From the NCBI RefSeq assembly GCF_002259595.1, contig NZ_MWWU01000005.1:21327-85326 (forward strand): a DNA stretch of 64,000 bases, written 5' to 3'. This DNA comes from Aeriscardovia aeriphila. Its GTDB lineage: Bacteria > Actinomycetota > Actinomycetes > Actinomycetales > Bifidobacteriaceae. The position numbers and the translations under genes were made by a program. The notes below the pieces were generated by a model. It was not told the origin of the DNA. It saw nothing but the letters and a program-made list of their open reading frames with translations, and made no database searches. Shown here one piece after another: positions 9,133 to 20,035 of the stretch; positions within the stretch are counted from its first letter, which is position 1; every line of letters begins with the position of its first letter.

Positions 9133-9537
9133 TCACTTCAGCTGCTCTTCTAACGTCACAATTGGCTCGAGTGTGGCTTCTTCGTGTGCTTTCGACCAGC
9201 GAAACCGGTAGAAAAGGGAGAAGCGATGGGGAACGTCGTCAATTCCCCCGTCCACCCATGGTTGGCAGCGCAGAAGGCGAAGAGTGCCTAATAAACTGCC
9301 GCGAATTGCGCCGAAGCGCTTCACGGCGATCACCATATATGTGGAGCAGGTGGGGTAATACTTGCACTTTCCTGGGTTTTTCGGTGAGATTGTGGAGCGA
9401 TACCATCCCACTAATCCCAGAACTACACGTGCAAGTGGGGATGGTCGGCGAGTTTCCTTTGCACCGTTCGCCGCGCCTCTCCCCTGGCCTTTTTGGCTGC
9501 TGTCTGCGCTGTTGCTCTGGCTGCTGTCTGCGCTCAC
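9133..9537 (-). CDS. yidD: Membrane protein insertion efficiency factor YidD
   Basis: A small membrane-associated protein that assists YidC-dependent insertion. The core [35 protein letters not shown] is diagnostic, with two conserved Cys, and the family ending [13 protein letters not shown] follows. About 30 polar residues precede the core. The GTG start overlaps the rnpA stop by four bases (GTGA), so translation is probably coupled. Confidence 0.93.
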   Translation of the reverse strand: MSADSSQSNSADSSQKGQGRGAANGAKETRRPSPLARVVLGLVGWYRSTISPKNPGKCKYYPTCSTYMVIAVKRFGAIRGSLLGTLRLLRCQPWVDGGIDDVPHRFSLFYRFRWSKAHEEATLEPIVTLEEQLK

Positions 9538-10163
9538 TGCTGAGCCTTGTCGGAAGCGTGATGTTCGCCAGACACTTGCGAGTCCGCGGAAGCTTGCGCC
9601 GGGTCAGCGCCGCCGCCTTGCTGCTTGCCAGCGCCTTGCGCTTTCTCAGACGCTTGCGCCGCTTCTACTCGCTGTGCGATCTTGCTAAAGCAACGCTTCA
9701 CTTGCTGCTCGAGATCGGCGAAATTCGCTGTTGCTGCACTCGGTTTTGCTCGGATGACGACGTCGATGTATGCCGGCAGCAGGCTTTCGTATTCGCGCGC
9801 GATCGCCCTGAGCCTGCGCTTCACGAGATTTCTGGTCACCGCATGCCCGACCGCTTTGGATACCGCAAGCCCCATGCGCGCTTCGCTGTTGGTGGGCTTG
9901 TCGATGTTGACGCCTGGGTTGACTACCAGATGGTGCAGCTGGTCGCCTGAAACTGACGCTTGCCCTTCAGCTCCAGCCTGTCCCGAGACTCCAGCCGCAC
10001 TCTCGCTCACAGCCTGCCCCGCGCCCGCAGCCTCTAATTCTTGTGCAGAACGCATTATGCCCTCCGGGCGGAGGGCATAGTGAACGACAATATCGTCTGC
10101 ACCAACACGACGACGAACTCGCAGAACACCAACGAAAGCGGAGTGGTTCGTAAGCCTTTGCAT
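9534..10163 (-). CDS. rnpA: Ribonuclease P protein component with internal insertion
   Basis: The protein subunit of RNase P, which trims tRNA 5' leaders. The N-terminus ([20 protein letters not shown]) and the RNR signature ([19 protein letters not shown]) are clear. An Ala/Gly/Ser/Glu-rich insertion of roughly 55 residues, from PEGIMRSAQ to SGDQ, interrupts the early strands between VVHYALR and HHLVVNP. A similar low-complexity tail of about 40 residues follows the core, so the protein is 209 residues against the usual 110-130. It lies 52 bases behind rpmH in the standard order. Confidence 0.93.
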   Translation of the reverse strand: MQRLTNHSAFVGVLRVRRRVGADDIVVHYALRPEGIMRSAQELEAAGAGQAVSESAAGVSGQAGAEGQASVSGDQLHHLVVNPGVNIDKPTNSEARMGLAVSKAVGHAVTRNLVKRRLRAIAREYESLLPAYIDVVIRAKPSAATANFADLEQQVKRCFSKIAQRVEAAQASEKAQGAGKQQGGGADPAQASADSQVSGEHHASDKAQQ

Positions 10164-10215
10164 ATTCCGCCTCGTTTGTTTCGCTATTCCTTACTTTGTG
10201 TGTTGGGTGACCGAC

Positions 10216-10350
10216 TCAGGCAGAAAGAACCTTGCGGCCCTTTGCGCGACGACGGTTGATGAGTGCGCGACCGGAACGGGTACGCATGCGCTCACGGAAA
10301 CCGTGCTTCATGTGACGGCGACGGTTGTTTGGCTGGAAAGTCCTCTTCAT
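10216..10350 (-). CDS. rpmH: 50S ribosomal protein L34
   Basis: Forty-four codons beginning [19 protein letters not shown] and ending GRKVLSA, then TGA. This is the complete, very basic L34 of the large ribosomal subunit. It is the first gene of the leftward operon rpmH-rnpA-yidD and faces away from dnaA, as in most bacterial origins. A GGAG lies just upstream of the ATG. Confidence 0.97.
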   Translation of the reverse strand: MKRTFQPNNRRRHMKHGFRERMRTRSGRALINRRRAKGRKVLSA

Positions 10351-11091
10351 AACAGCGCTCCTAGCAAGTTCGTTCTTCTATCATCCGCCTGTGCGAATGA
10401 CATACGTTAATCAAAAATACACGCTCAAGCAGACAGATGCGAGATTTTACCAGAAACTTTTCCCATATTTATGGTTTTCTTCAGATTATCAGTCCCATTA
10501 TCTGTCTGCTTGCCTCTCACAGCCACTGAGCTTGCTTCCGCCACAGCGGACAGTCTGCCCGCCCTTTCGCTGACACAGCAATTCAATGACACAGCTTTCC
10601 GCTGACACAGCCGTTTTCTGAGCCACCTGTACACAAACTTCCACTGAGGCGAGTGTTCGCACACCTTAGCCTTATAACGCGTCAGAGCTGCACTTGGACT
10701 GGACAATGCTGCAGATCTTGCATCAGTTTTGTGCATAACTTTCCCTCCCCCGAGCCACCTGTTGTGTGGATAACTGCCGCTTGCCTGTGGATAACCCTGT
10801 GATTTTTGTGGATAACTTCCCTCTATGAGTGGAAAACCTGTGTGTTGTTTGTGGATAACATGCTGAGTTATCCACACTTGTGCAGAAACCTGTGGATAAC
10901 TTCCTTCTCGCTCGGCATACCCCGTACGCGTTCAGCCCCAGAATGGCGGGCTTTTTACCATAATCACAGGATTGTGATTCACAAACAGGCTGCTACGTCG
11001 TGCAAATCACCTATTTTGTAGGGTCAAAACTGTGGATAACATAGAAGATGCTTTTTGCATAGTTATCCACATCGAACTGAGGGAGATGAAT
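10351..11091. other. Origin region, upstream part: DnaA-box cluster between rpmH and dnaA
   Basis: No gene is present. There are eight perfect 9-mers matching TTATCCACA in one orientation or the other: 10765, 10786, 10807, 10850, 10868, 10891, 11031 and 11063 (start positions), plus a near match TGTGCATAA at 10730. The left part (10440-10500) is A/T-rich and holds the dispersed AGATTATCAG motif at 10483-10492. Three spaced TGACACAGC repeats lie at about 10572-10610. Likely roles are DnaA loading and autoregulation of dnaA. Confidence 0.9.
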
Positions 11092-13029
11092 ATGCCTGAC
11101 CAAACTGTCTCTGAGGCACAACGCATTTGGTCTCGTGTCAGCGATCTTCTTCTAGCAGACCCCTCCTTCGGTCAGCGAGAAGCTAGCATTATTCAGCATT
11201 CCGTCCACCCCGTGATGGCAATGGACAGCATCATCGTCCTGTCCGTACCGAATAACTACACGCGCAACATCATTCAGGACACTCTGCACCAAGCCGTTCT
11301 TCGTGCTCTCAACGAGGTGACCGGCCAGGATATGACCTACGCCATCCGCGTGATGGACCCTCATTCCGCTTCCGACGACACCTCTCACCAGGCTCCTGCC
11401 CCGGCGAGCGCAACAAACCGTCCTGATATTTACCGTCCGGCACCACAGCCTGCATGGAATCAGCCTCGTTCCAAGCGTCAGCCTACTTTGCCAGACCCAG
11501 CCAATTACATCAGCGAAAGCACGCAGAAGGCTGCGCACGAGTATCGCAATTTGCTTCCTGACCCAGCAACGCTGAAGCATCCTGATTTTTCCGCTGTTGA
11601 GGATGAGGTCACCCCTCGCGTTGACCAGCCGGTCACCTTGTCTCGCAACGAGCTCTCCCCTGACCTTTCTGCTGACCGCATTGAGCCGGTAGCTTCTCCG
11701 GTCTCTCAGCTCAGCTCCTCGGAGCAGGCTCAAGTTTCTGCACCGGCACACTCGATTCCGGTAACCCCAGTAACTGAGGCTATCGTTGGCTCTCAAGCTG
11801 CTGGCCAGCGCATTCAGACTCAGCAGCCGCAACAGCCTCAGCAAACCCAGCAGTCGCAAGGCGCAGTAAAGCCGACTGTAACGCAAGCAAACACAACTCA
11901 GCCAAATACAAGTACAACCGCAACTCAGCCGAAGGCCAAGCATGCCCCCAAGATCGACCCCGAAACCCAGCTGAACTCGGAAGATTCTTTCGAAAACTTC
12001 GTGCCAGGCGAGAACTCGCGCTTCGCCTACGCTGCTGCTTTCGCCGTATCCGAATCCCCGGGCAACTCGTATAATCCACTCTTCATTTGGGGCGATTCCG
12101 GCCTGGGCAAAACACATTTGCTCAACGCCATCGGCAATTACACGCTCCAGCTCTACCCGGATATGCGCGTGCGCTATGTAAACTCGGAAGTGTTCATGAA
12201 CGAGTTCATCGAGTCGGTGAAAACCGGTTCAGGCTCGCACTCCACAGTCAACCAGTTCAACGACAAGTACCGCAATGTTGACATGCTGCTGATCGACGAT
12301 ATCCAGTTCTTGGGTGGCAAAATCGGTACGTTGGAGGCTTTCTTCCACACTTTCAACGCTTTGGAGCAGGCTAACAAACAGATTGTCATTGCGTCTGATG
12401 TCATGCCCAAGGAATTGAAGGGCTTTGAGGAACGCCTCACTTCTCGTTTCGAAATGGGCTTGCAGGCAGACCTCCAGCCGCCGAACCAGGAAACTCGCGT
12501 GGCTATTTTGCGTATGAAGCTCGCCAATTCCAAAACGGAGAAGCAGATTAGCGACAATGTTCTGGCGCTAATCGCCCAACAGTTCACGGATAATATTCGC
12601 GAGCTGGAAGGCGCTTTGACGCGCGTTTTGGCTGTGGCAACGCTCAACAACCAAGAGGTGACGATGGAGTTGGCGCAGCAAACCTTGCAAGATTACTTTG
12701 TGCAAGACGTTGTGGTTACTCCGACCGATATCATCACGCGCACGGCCAACTTTTTTGGTTTGAAGTTTGATGACCTGGTCAGTTCCCGCCGCTCGCATCG
12801 CATTGCCTTGGCTCGCCAGATCGCCATGTACGTGTGCCGCGAGATGACCGGCCTCTCACTGACGGCTATTGGCTCTATTTTTGGTGGCCGCGACCACACT
12901 ACTGTGATCCACGCATACCAAAAGATTGCCAATGAGATGACTCAGAAGATGGAAGTGTACCAGTACGTGAATGATCTGACGAACCAGCTCAAGCAGAAGG
13001 GCAAAAAGACTAACGACACGGAGCAGTAG
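11092..13029 (+). CDS. dnaA: Chromosomal replication initiator protein DnaA
   Basis: DnaA binds DnaA boxes at the origin and melts DNA in its ATP form. Domain I spans about residues 5-85 (IWSRVSDLLLADPSF), then a Gln/Pro/Thr-rich domain II of over 200 residues, the AAA+ domain with Walker A GDSGLGKT from residue 334 and Walker B LLIDDIQF near 400, and domain IV with the signature GGRDHTTVIHAYQKI. I start at the ATG at 11092 because GAGGGAG ends six bases before it; an ATG two codons earlier has no spacing from that site. The 645-residue length is due to the long domain II. DnaA boxes flank the gene on both sides. Confidence 0.97.
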   Translation: MPDQTVSEAQRIWSRVSDLLLADPSFGQREASIIQHSVHPVMAMDSIIVLSVPNNYTRNIIQDTLHQAVLRALNEVTGQDMTYAIRVMDPHSASDDTSHQAPAPASATNRPDIYRPAPQPAWNQPRSKRQPTLPDPANYISESTQKAAHEYRNLLPDPATLKHPDFSAVEDEVTPRVDQPVTLSRNELSPDLSADRIEPVASPVSQLSSSEQAQVSAPAHSIPVTPVTEAIVGSQAAGQRIQTQQPQQPQQTQQSQGAVKPTVTQANTTQPNTSTTATQPKAKHAPKIDPETQLNSEDSFENFVPGENSRFAYAAAFAVSESPGNSYNPLFIWGDSGLGKTHLLNAIGNYTLQLYPDMRVRYVNSEVFMNEFIESVKTGSGSHSTVNQFNDKYRNVDMLLIDDIQFLGGKIGTLEAFFHTFNALEQANKQIVIASDVMPKELKGFEERLTSRFEMGLQADLQPPNQETRVAILRMKLANSKTEKQISDNVLALIAQQFTDNIRELEGALTRVLAVATLNNQEVTMELAQQTLQDYFVQDVVVTPTDIITRTANFFGLKFDDLVSSRRSHRIALARQIAMYVCREMTGLSLTAIGSIFGGRDHTTVIHAYQKIANEMTQKMEVYQYVNDLTNQLKQKGKKTNDTEQ

Positions 13030-13045
13030 CCCTGCGCGCAGTTCT

Positions 13046-13075
13046 GGCCAGGCTTTTGCCTGGCCTTTTCTTTTG
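13046..13075 (+). terminator. Terminator downstream of dnaA
   Basis: Perfect 8-bp stem GGCCAGGC/GCCTGGCC with a TTTT loop, followed by TTTTCTTTT, 17 bases after the dnaA stop. Confidence 0.9.
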
Positions 13076-14239
13076 CCTCTATATTGTTTTTTGCCTCTAA
13101 ATTGTTTCACGTGGAGAAATTAGAGGTGTGAAACACTGTTATGTTTCACGAAAAACGCGTTCATACTCGATTTTCACTGCGTTTTCAAAATTTTGCCTCA
13201 TAGTTATGCACATTTCCTCTTTCTTGTGAAACATTTATCGTGCTTTTTTGTGAATAAGTTTCACATGGTTGTGCACACCTGTGCATAACTTTGTGGATAT
13301 TTCACGTGGTGAAATCAACATCTAGTGTAATTCTGTACGATCATCACTAGATTTTCCGTTCTTTTCGCCTTTTATCGCCGCTGGCTGCCACCAGCTTCGC
13401 TGACCACACAGTTGATGAGTCATGCACTTGCCTACCCACAAGTCCACAACCTTTGGCAAGCACAGAACTACCGAAAGTAGTGAAAAGTGACGGACAACGA
13501 GTAAAGCGCAATGACAATCTCGGATAATTGTGGAAAATGAGGGGAAAACGACGGGAGAAGCCATGCGTATTGAGCAAGTACAGCATCCAGACGCCGAATT
13601 AGTGCAGCAACTGGTGAGGGTGTGGGAAAGTTCCATGTGCTCAAATCATCATTTTTTGAGCAACGACGAGATTACTGCGATTAGCCACTCCGTTGCGCAA
13701 GCGCTGACCTCCGTTGTGCACCTTATTGTGGCGAGAAAAGAGAACAATGAGCCCGTCGGTTTTGGAGAGATACAGCTGCATAAGAAAGCCTCAAAGTTAT
13801 CCACAAAGTTATGCACAGGTATGGGATTTACTTGTGGAAAACGTGCAGAAAGCTGTGGATAACTCTGTGGGTAAATTGGGGAAAACTGTGGATAAATCGG
13901 CCAAAATCAGCGCCATGCAACAAGGATGTGGATAACTTCGAAGTTTTCCACAACTTATCCACTATCTGTGAACAGTTCTCAACACGGGGAAGGACAGCAA
14001 TAACAACGCAAAACGCGTTTTTCCACAAAATCCACGTGAATTATTATTACTACTATTTATCTTTCTGGTAAGGAATAGTAATAGATGCTCAAGCAAACGT
14101 GTCAGACGCGTTGGCGTTAAACTCCTCCCCACACAAGTTTTTAAAGCACGGAAGGAAAGCAGCCCTTTTGCCGCGCCGCCCCCATGTTGCGCTCTGACCA
14201 CGCTAGACTAGAACTCAGCACGAATACGGAAGGAACCTG
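13076..14239. other. oriC: Origin region, downstream part: DnaA boxes and unwinding element between dnaA and dnaN
   Basis: The dnaA-dnaN gap carries perfect DnaA boxes at 13797, 13854, 13887 and 13927 (start positions) and near matches at 13280, 13292, 13809, 13866 and 13955. Right of them, a weak box TTTTCCACA (14019-14027) is followed by an AT-rich stretch (14039-14060) whose lower strand reads in trinucleotides like a DnaA-trio. parS-like half or imperfect sites lie at 13103-13119 and 13142-13157. The remains of a GNAT gene occupy part of it. This arrangement marks the probable unwinding site. Confidence 0.8.
13563..13862 (+). pseudogene. Truncated GNAT-type acetyltransferase gene
   Basis: From ATG at 13563 about 75 codons read like the first half of a GNAT N-acetyltransferase: MRIEQVQHPDAELVQQLVRV, then SSMCSNHHFLSNDEI and HLIVARKENNEPVGFGEI. 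After this, the frame runs into DnaA boxes and encodes Lys/Ser/Cys-rich non-protein sequence until the stop. The acetyl-CoA binding motif that should follow is gone. It looks like a gene remnant whose 3' part was replaced by origin sequence; family assignment is moderately sure. Confidence 0.6.
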
Positions 14240-15358
14240 ATGAAGATTGAAGTCAATTCGTCTGATTTTGCCGAAGCAGTGAGCTGGGCCGCCCAAATCA
14301 TCCCATCGCGCCCCACCACTCCAATTTTGGCAGGAATCAAGATCGAAGCCAGTGAAGGCCAGTTGCAACTATCCACCTTTGATTACGACCAATCCGCACG
14401 CCTGGTCATCGCCGCCCAGGTTGACGAACCGGGTATCGTCATCGTCCACGGAAAGCTACTCTCCGACATCGCGCGCAACCTTCCGGGTGAGAACGCGTCC
14501 CTCGAAACAAGCGGAACGCGTTTGCACATCACTTCCGGTAAGTCCTCCTTCCAGCTTCAGCTCATGCCGCAAGAGGATTACCCACAACTGCCAAGCGTGC
14601 CTACAACTATCGGCCGCGTCGACGGGAAAACCTTTATTGACGCTATTAACCAGGCCAATGTTTCCATCGCTCGCGATCAAAATCGCCCGGTGCTCACTGG
14701 CATTCACATCCAGATCAACGGCGAAACCGTCACACTCTCCTCTACCGACCGCTTCCGCCTGTCTCGCACCACTTTCACCTGGTCTCCAGCAAGCTCAGAC
14801 GTGCAAGCAGACGTCATCGTGCGCGGCGAAATTCTGCGTGCCGTCGTCCGCTCTGTCGACGCAGCACAAAACGTCACCTTAGGCATGGATGAAGGCGGCA
14901 AGCTCATCAGCTTCGACAACGCTGGCAAGGTGATGACCGTTCAGCTCACCGAAGGTCAATTCCCTGCTGTCGACCGCCTCTTCGCTGACGAATACCCGAT
15001 CGAAGCTGTTCTCGACCGACGCGAACTCATGTCTGCCATTTCGCGTGCCGCTCTCGTCACCGAGCACAACGCGGCCATTCGCTTGGAATTTGAGAACAAC
15101 CAGGTTAGCATTTCCGCAGGTACTGCCGACGAATCTCAAGCTCACGAGTCGCTCAACTGCAACCTGACGGGCGAGCCGATCACCGTCGCCTTCAACCCGA
15201 CTTACCTCAAGGACGGCCTCTCTGTTATTCCTGAGCCATACGTGCGCATCCGCATGCAAACTTCGGTGAAAGCCGTCGAATTCAACGGTCAGCAGGAGAT
15301 GGACGACGACACCGCTTCTCTGGCCTTCCGCTACCTGCTGGTGCCCATGCGCTTCTGA
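14240..15358 (+). CDS. dnaN: DNA polymerase III sliding clamp, beta subunit
   Basis: The beta clamp encircles DNA and tethers polymerase III and repair enzymes. The 372-residue protein has the three-domain clamp layout: N-terminal MKIEVNSSDFAEAVSWAAQ, FRLSRTTF within domain II, and the conserved C-terminal end FRYLLVPMRF. GGAAGGAA-like sequence precedes the ATG. Its TGA overlaps the recF ATG by one base (TGATG), so recF is probably translated by coupling. Confidence 0.97.
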   Translation: MKIEVNSSDFAEAVSWAAQIIPSRPTTPILAGIKIEASEGQLQLSTFDYDQSARLVIAAQVDEPGIVIVHGKLLSDIARNLPGENASLETSGTRLHITSGKSSFQLQLMPQEDYPQLPSVPTTIGRVDGKTFIDAINQANVSIARDQNRPVLTGIHIQINGETVTLSSTDRFRLSRTTFTWSPASSDVQADVIVRGEILRAVVRSVDAAQNVTLGMDEGGKLISFDNAGKVMTVQLTEGQFPAVDRLFADEYPIEAVLDRRELMSAISRAALVTEHNAAIRLEFENNQVSISAGTADESQAHESLNCNLTGEPITVAFNPTYLKDGLSVIPEPYVRIRMQTSVKAVEFNGQQEMDDDTASLAFRYLLVPMRF

Positions 15359-16785
15359 TGCTCATGCCCACTGATTCCTCCCACGTCTCCCGGCTCGCGC
15401 TCGACCATTTCCGCAGCTGGGAGAGCGTCGTTCTTGATTTTGCCCCCAGGGTCAACGTCCTCGTGGGGCGCAATGGTATTGGAAAAACCAATATCGTGGA
15501 GGCGCTCGAGTTTGTGGCGGCCGGCTCATCGCACCGCACCAATTCCTCGCGAACGCTCATCGCTCGAGGAGCGACGCACGCTACTGTTCGTGTCAATCTT
15601 GAGGAAAACCTTGAGATTACCAGCACGAGTGAGCCACCGACGAGCCCGCGCACCACAACGCTGGAAGCCACCATCCCCACACGCGGAGCTATCAGAAGCC
15701 GCGTCAATGCTGGCCCTTCGCGCTATTTTCGCGACATCGCCGGCATGCTCAAAGCCGTCGTCTTCTCCCCACGCGACCAGCTCACCGTCCAGGGCGACCC
15801 CGCGGCACGGCGCGCTTTCATTGACCAAACGGCCACCATGCTCTTCGCCGACTACTACGACCTGCACCAACGTTTCCAACAGATTGGCAGGCAAAGAGCC
15901 GCCGTTCTCAAGCAACTGGGCAAGGTTGACGACCCTCAGATGGCCCAACTTCTCTACCCGCAGCTGGAAACCTGGACTTCGGAGTTCATTAACGCCTCAA
16001 TTGCGCTGACCGTGCGCAGGCGCGAGGTGGTGCGCCGCCTTTCTGGCCCGTTTAGCCGCATCGCCCGCCAACTTTCCGACGACCCCTCCCCCTCTGCCAG
16101 CGCGGCCCTAGATTATCAGCCCTCTTTTGCTGAAGTCGAGGACGTGTTGGGCGGTGCGAATGAAGCCGAGTGGCCAGCAGCGCCTGATTTCGAGGTGAGC
16201 GCTGATAATCTTGAGAAAATGAGGCAGAGTATTGCCCAGCATTTCCAACGGCTTCTTGCCGGAGAACAGGCGCGCGGAATTTCGCTGATCGGCCCGCAAC
16301 GAGACGATATGAGCGTGACTCTTGACGGCGAACCGGCCCGCGACTATGCCAGCAACGGCGAAATGTGGACGCTCGCGCTCGCCCTGAGAATGGCGCAATT
16401 TGAATGCTTGAGCACGAGCTCGAAGCCGATTTTGATTCTCGACGATGTGTTCGCCCAGCTGGATGAGGAACGACGACTGCGCATCCTGCGCTTCGCGCGC
16501 GAACAAGGCCAAGTGTTCATCACCGTCGCCGCCCGCTCGGATATCCCGGAACTTCATGACGATTCCACCACGCGCATCATCGATGTAGAAAAGCTTGCGC
16601 AGAAATCGCAGCTTGACGAGCAGCTGGCCGCGATGGCCGCGCAGTTGAGCCAGCAGCGCGCAGCACAGAGCGACGGTGGCCAGACTGGGAAAACTGAGGA
16701 TACTGGCGATGGTGAGGCTCGCGGTAGTGAGGCCCGCGCTGATGAAGCTCACGAGGATGACGAAGCGGGTGATACCGGTGAGTAA
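15358..16785 (+). CDS. recF: DNA replication and repair protein RecF
   Basis: RecF is an SMC-like ATPase that loads RecA at gaps together with RecO and RecR. Motifs seen are Walker A GRNGIGKTN, the signature SNGEMWTLALALRMAQFE and Walker B ILILDDVFAQLDEER. The protein is 475 residues because of a Ser/Pro insertion around SPSASAALDYQ and an acidic Gly/Glu-rich tail of about 50 residues after the ATPase core. Two copies of the dispersed CTGATAATCT motif lie in coding sequence (16110-16119 and 16202-16211), encoding LDYQP and ADNLEK. Confidence 0.95.
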   Translation: MLMPTDSSHVSRLALDHFRSWESVVLDFAPRVNVLVGRNGIGKTNIVEALEFVAAGSSHRTNSSRTLIARGATHATVRVNLEENLEITSTSEPPTSPRTTTLEATIPTRGAIRSRVNAGPSRYFRDIAGMLKAVVFSPRDQLTVQGDPAARRAFIDQTATMLFADYYDLHQRFQQIGRQRAAVLKQLGKVDDPQMAQLLYPQLETWTSEFINASIALTVRRREVVRRLSGPFSRIARQLSDDPSPSASAALDYQPSFAEVEDVLGGANEAEWPAAPDFEVSADNLEKMRQSIAQHFQRLLAGEQARGISLIGPQRDDMSVTLDGEPARDYASNGEMWTLALALRMAQFECLSTSSKPILILDDVFAQLDEERRLRILRFAREQGQVFITVAARSDIPELHDDSTTRIIDVEKLAQKSQLDEQLAAMAAQLSQQRAAQSDGGQTGKTEDTGDGEARGSEARADEAHEDDEAGDTGE

Positions 16786-17401
16786 GTCCTTCATCAAGCC
16801 TAGCGATACCGTCGAGCCAGACGAGCCGATTGACCTCAAGTACAACATCAACCCGGCACGCCTAGAGCGGGCAACCTTCCGCCGTTATGCCAAAGCAATC
16901 GTCTCCCAACGGGCGCGCGAGCAGAGAGCGGAAGAAGCGCGCGAAAACTTCGGCAAAAAGGGCCGTGACCCGAGAACGCTTACCGATGTGGCCACGAACT
17001 TGGCCCAAGAATCGCAGTGGGAGGTGGGTTTGAAACTCGCCCAACTGCGTGAACAGTGGATTGACGTTTTCGGCGATTACATGGGCCCACACGCCAGCTT
17101 TGTGAGCTTTGACCGCGGAATTTTGACTGTACGCGGGGATTCTCCTGCATGGAGTCAAATCTGGCAGGAACTGACGCCTGACATCAACCGCAAACTCAAA
17201 AAGTGGTTCTCCCCTATCACTTACGTCACTGTTGAAGTGCGCGGAGTGAGCTCGAGAAGGCGAGCTTTCCGCGGAAAATATGGCTCGAGCGTGGGCTATT
17301 CCGAAGGCTCGAAGCTCAAAATCAAGGGTCAGCCGCGTAATGGTGGTGATCAGCCGCGTAACGGCATTGGCCAGCCGTATCAGCCTGGTATGTGGGGCTG
17401 A
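16778..17401 (+). CDS. DciA/DUF721-family protein
   Basis: The C-terminal 110 residues (from TLTDVATNLAQ through QWIDVFGDYMGPHASFVSF to TPDINRKLKKWF) match the DUF721 layout. In other bacteria without DnaC, DciA of this family helps load replicative helicase. Genes of this type commonly lie between recF and gyrB in actinobacteria. The start is unsure: I use GTG at 16778, overlapping the recF end by eight bases; an ATG at 16757 is possible. The tail is Gly/Gln/Pro-rich with a repeated QPRNG. Overlap with recF indicates one operon. Confidence 0.85.
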   Translation: MSKSFIKPSDTVEPDEPIDLKYNINPARLERATFRRYAKAIVSQRAREQRAEEARENFGKKGRDPRTLTDVATNLAQESQWEVGLKLAQLREQWIDVFGDYMGPHASFVSFDRGILTVRGDSPAWSQIWQELTPDINRKLKKWFSPITYVTVEVRGVSSRRRAFRGKYGSSVGYSEGSKLKIKGQPRNGGDQPRNGIGQPYQPGMWG

Positions 17402-19971
<2,570 letters not shown>

Positions 19972-20035
19972 ACGTCACACGAACACCGCAACGCTTAACT
20001 CACACAGCGCAACGCTTTAACACAAAGGACAGATT

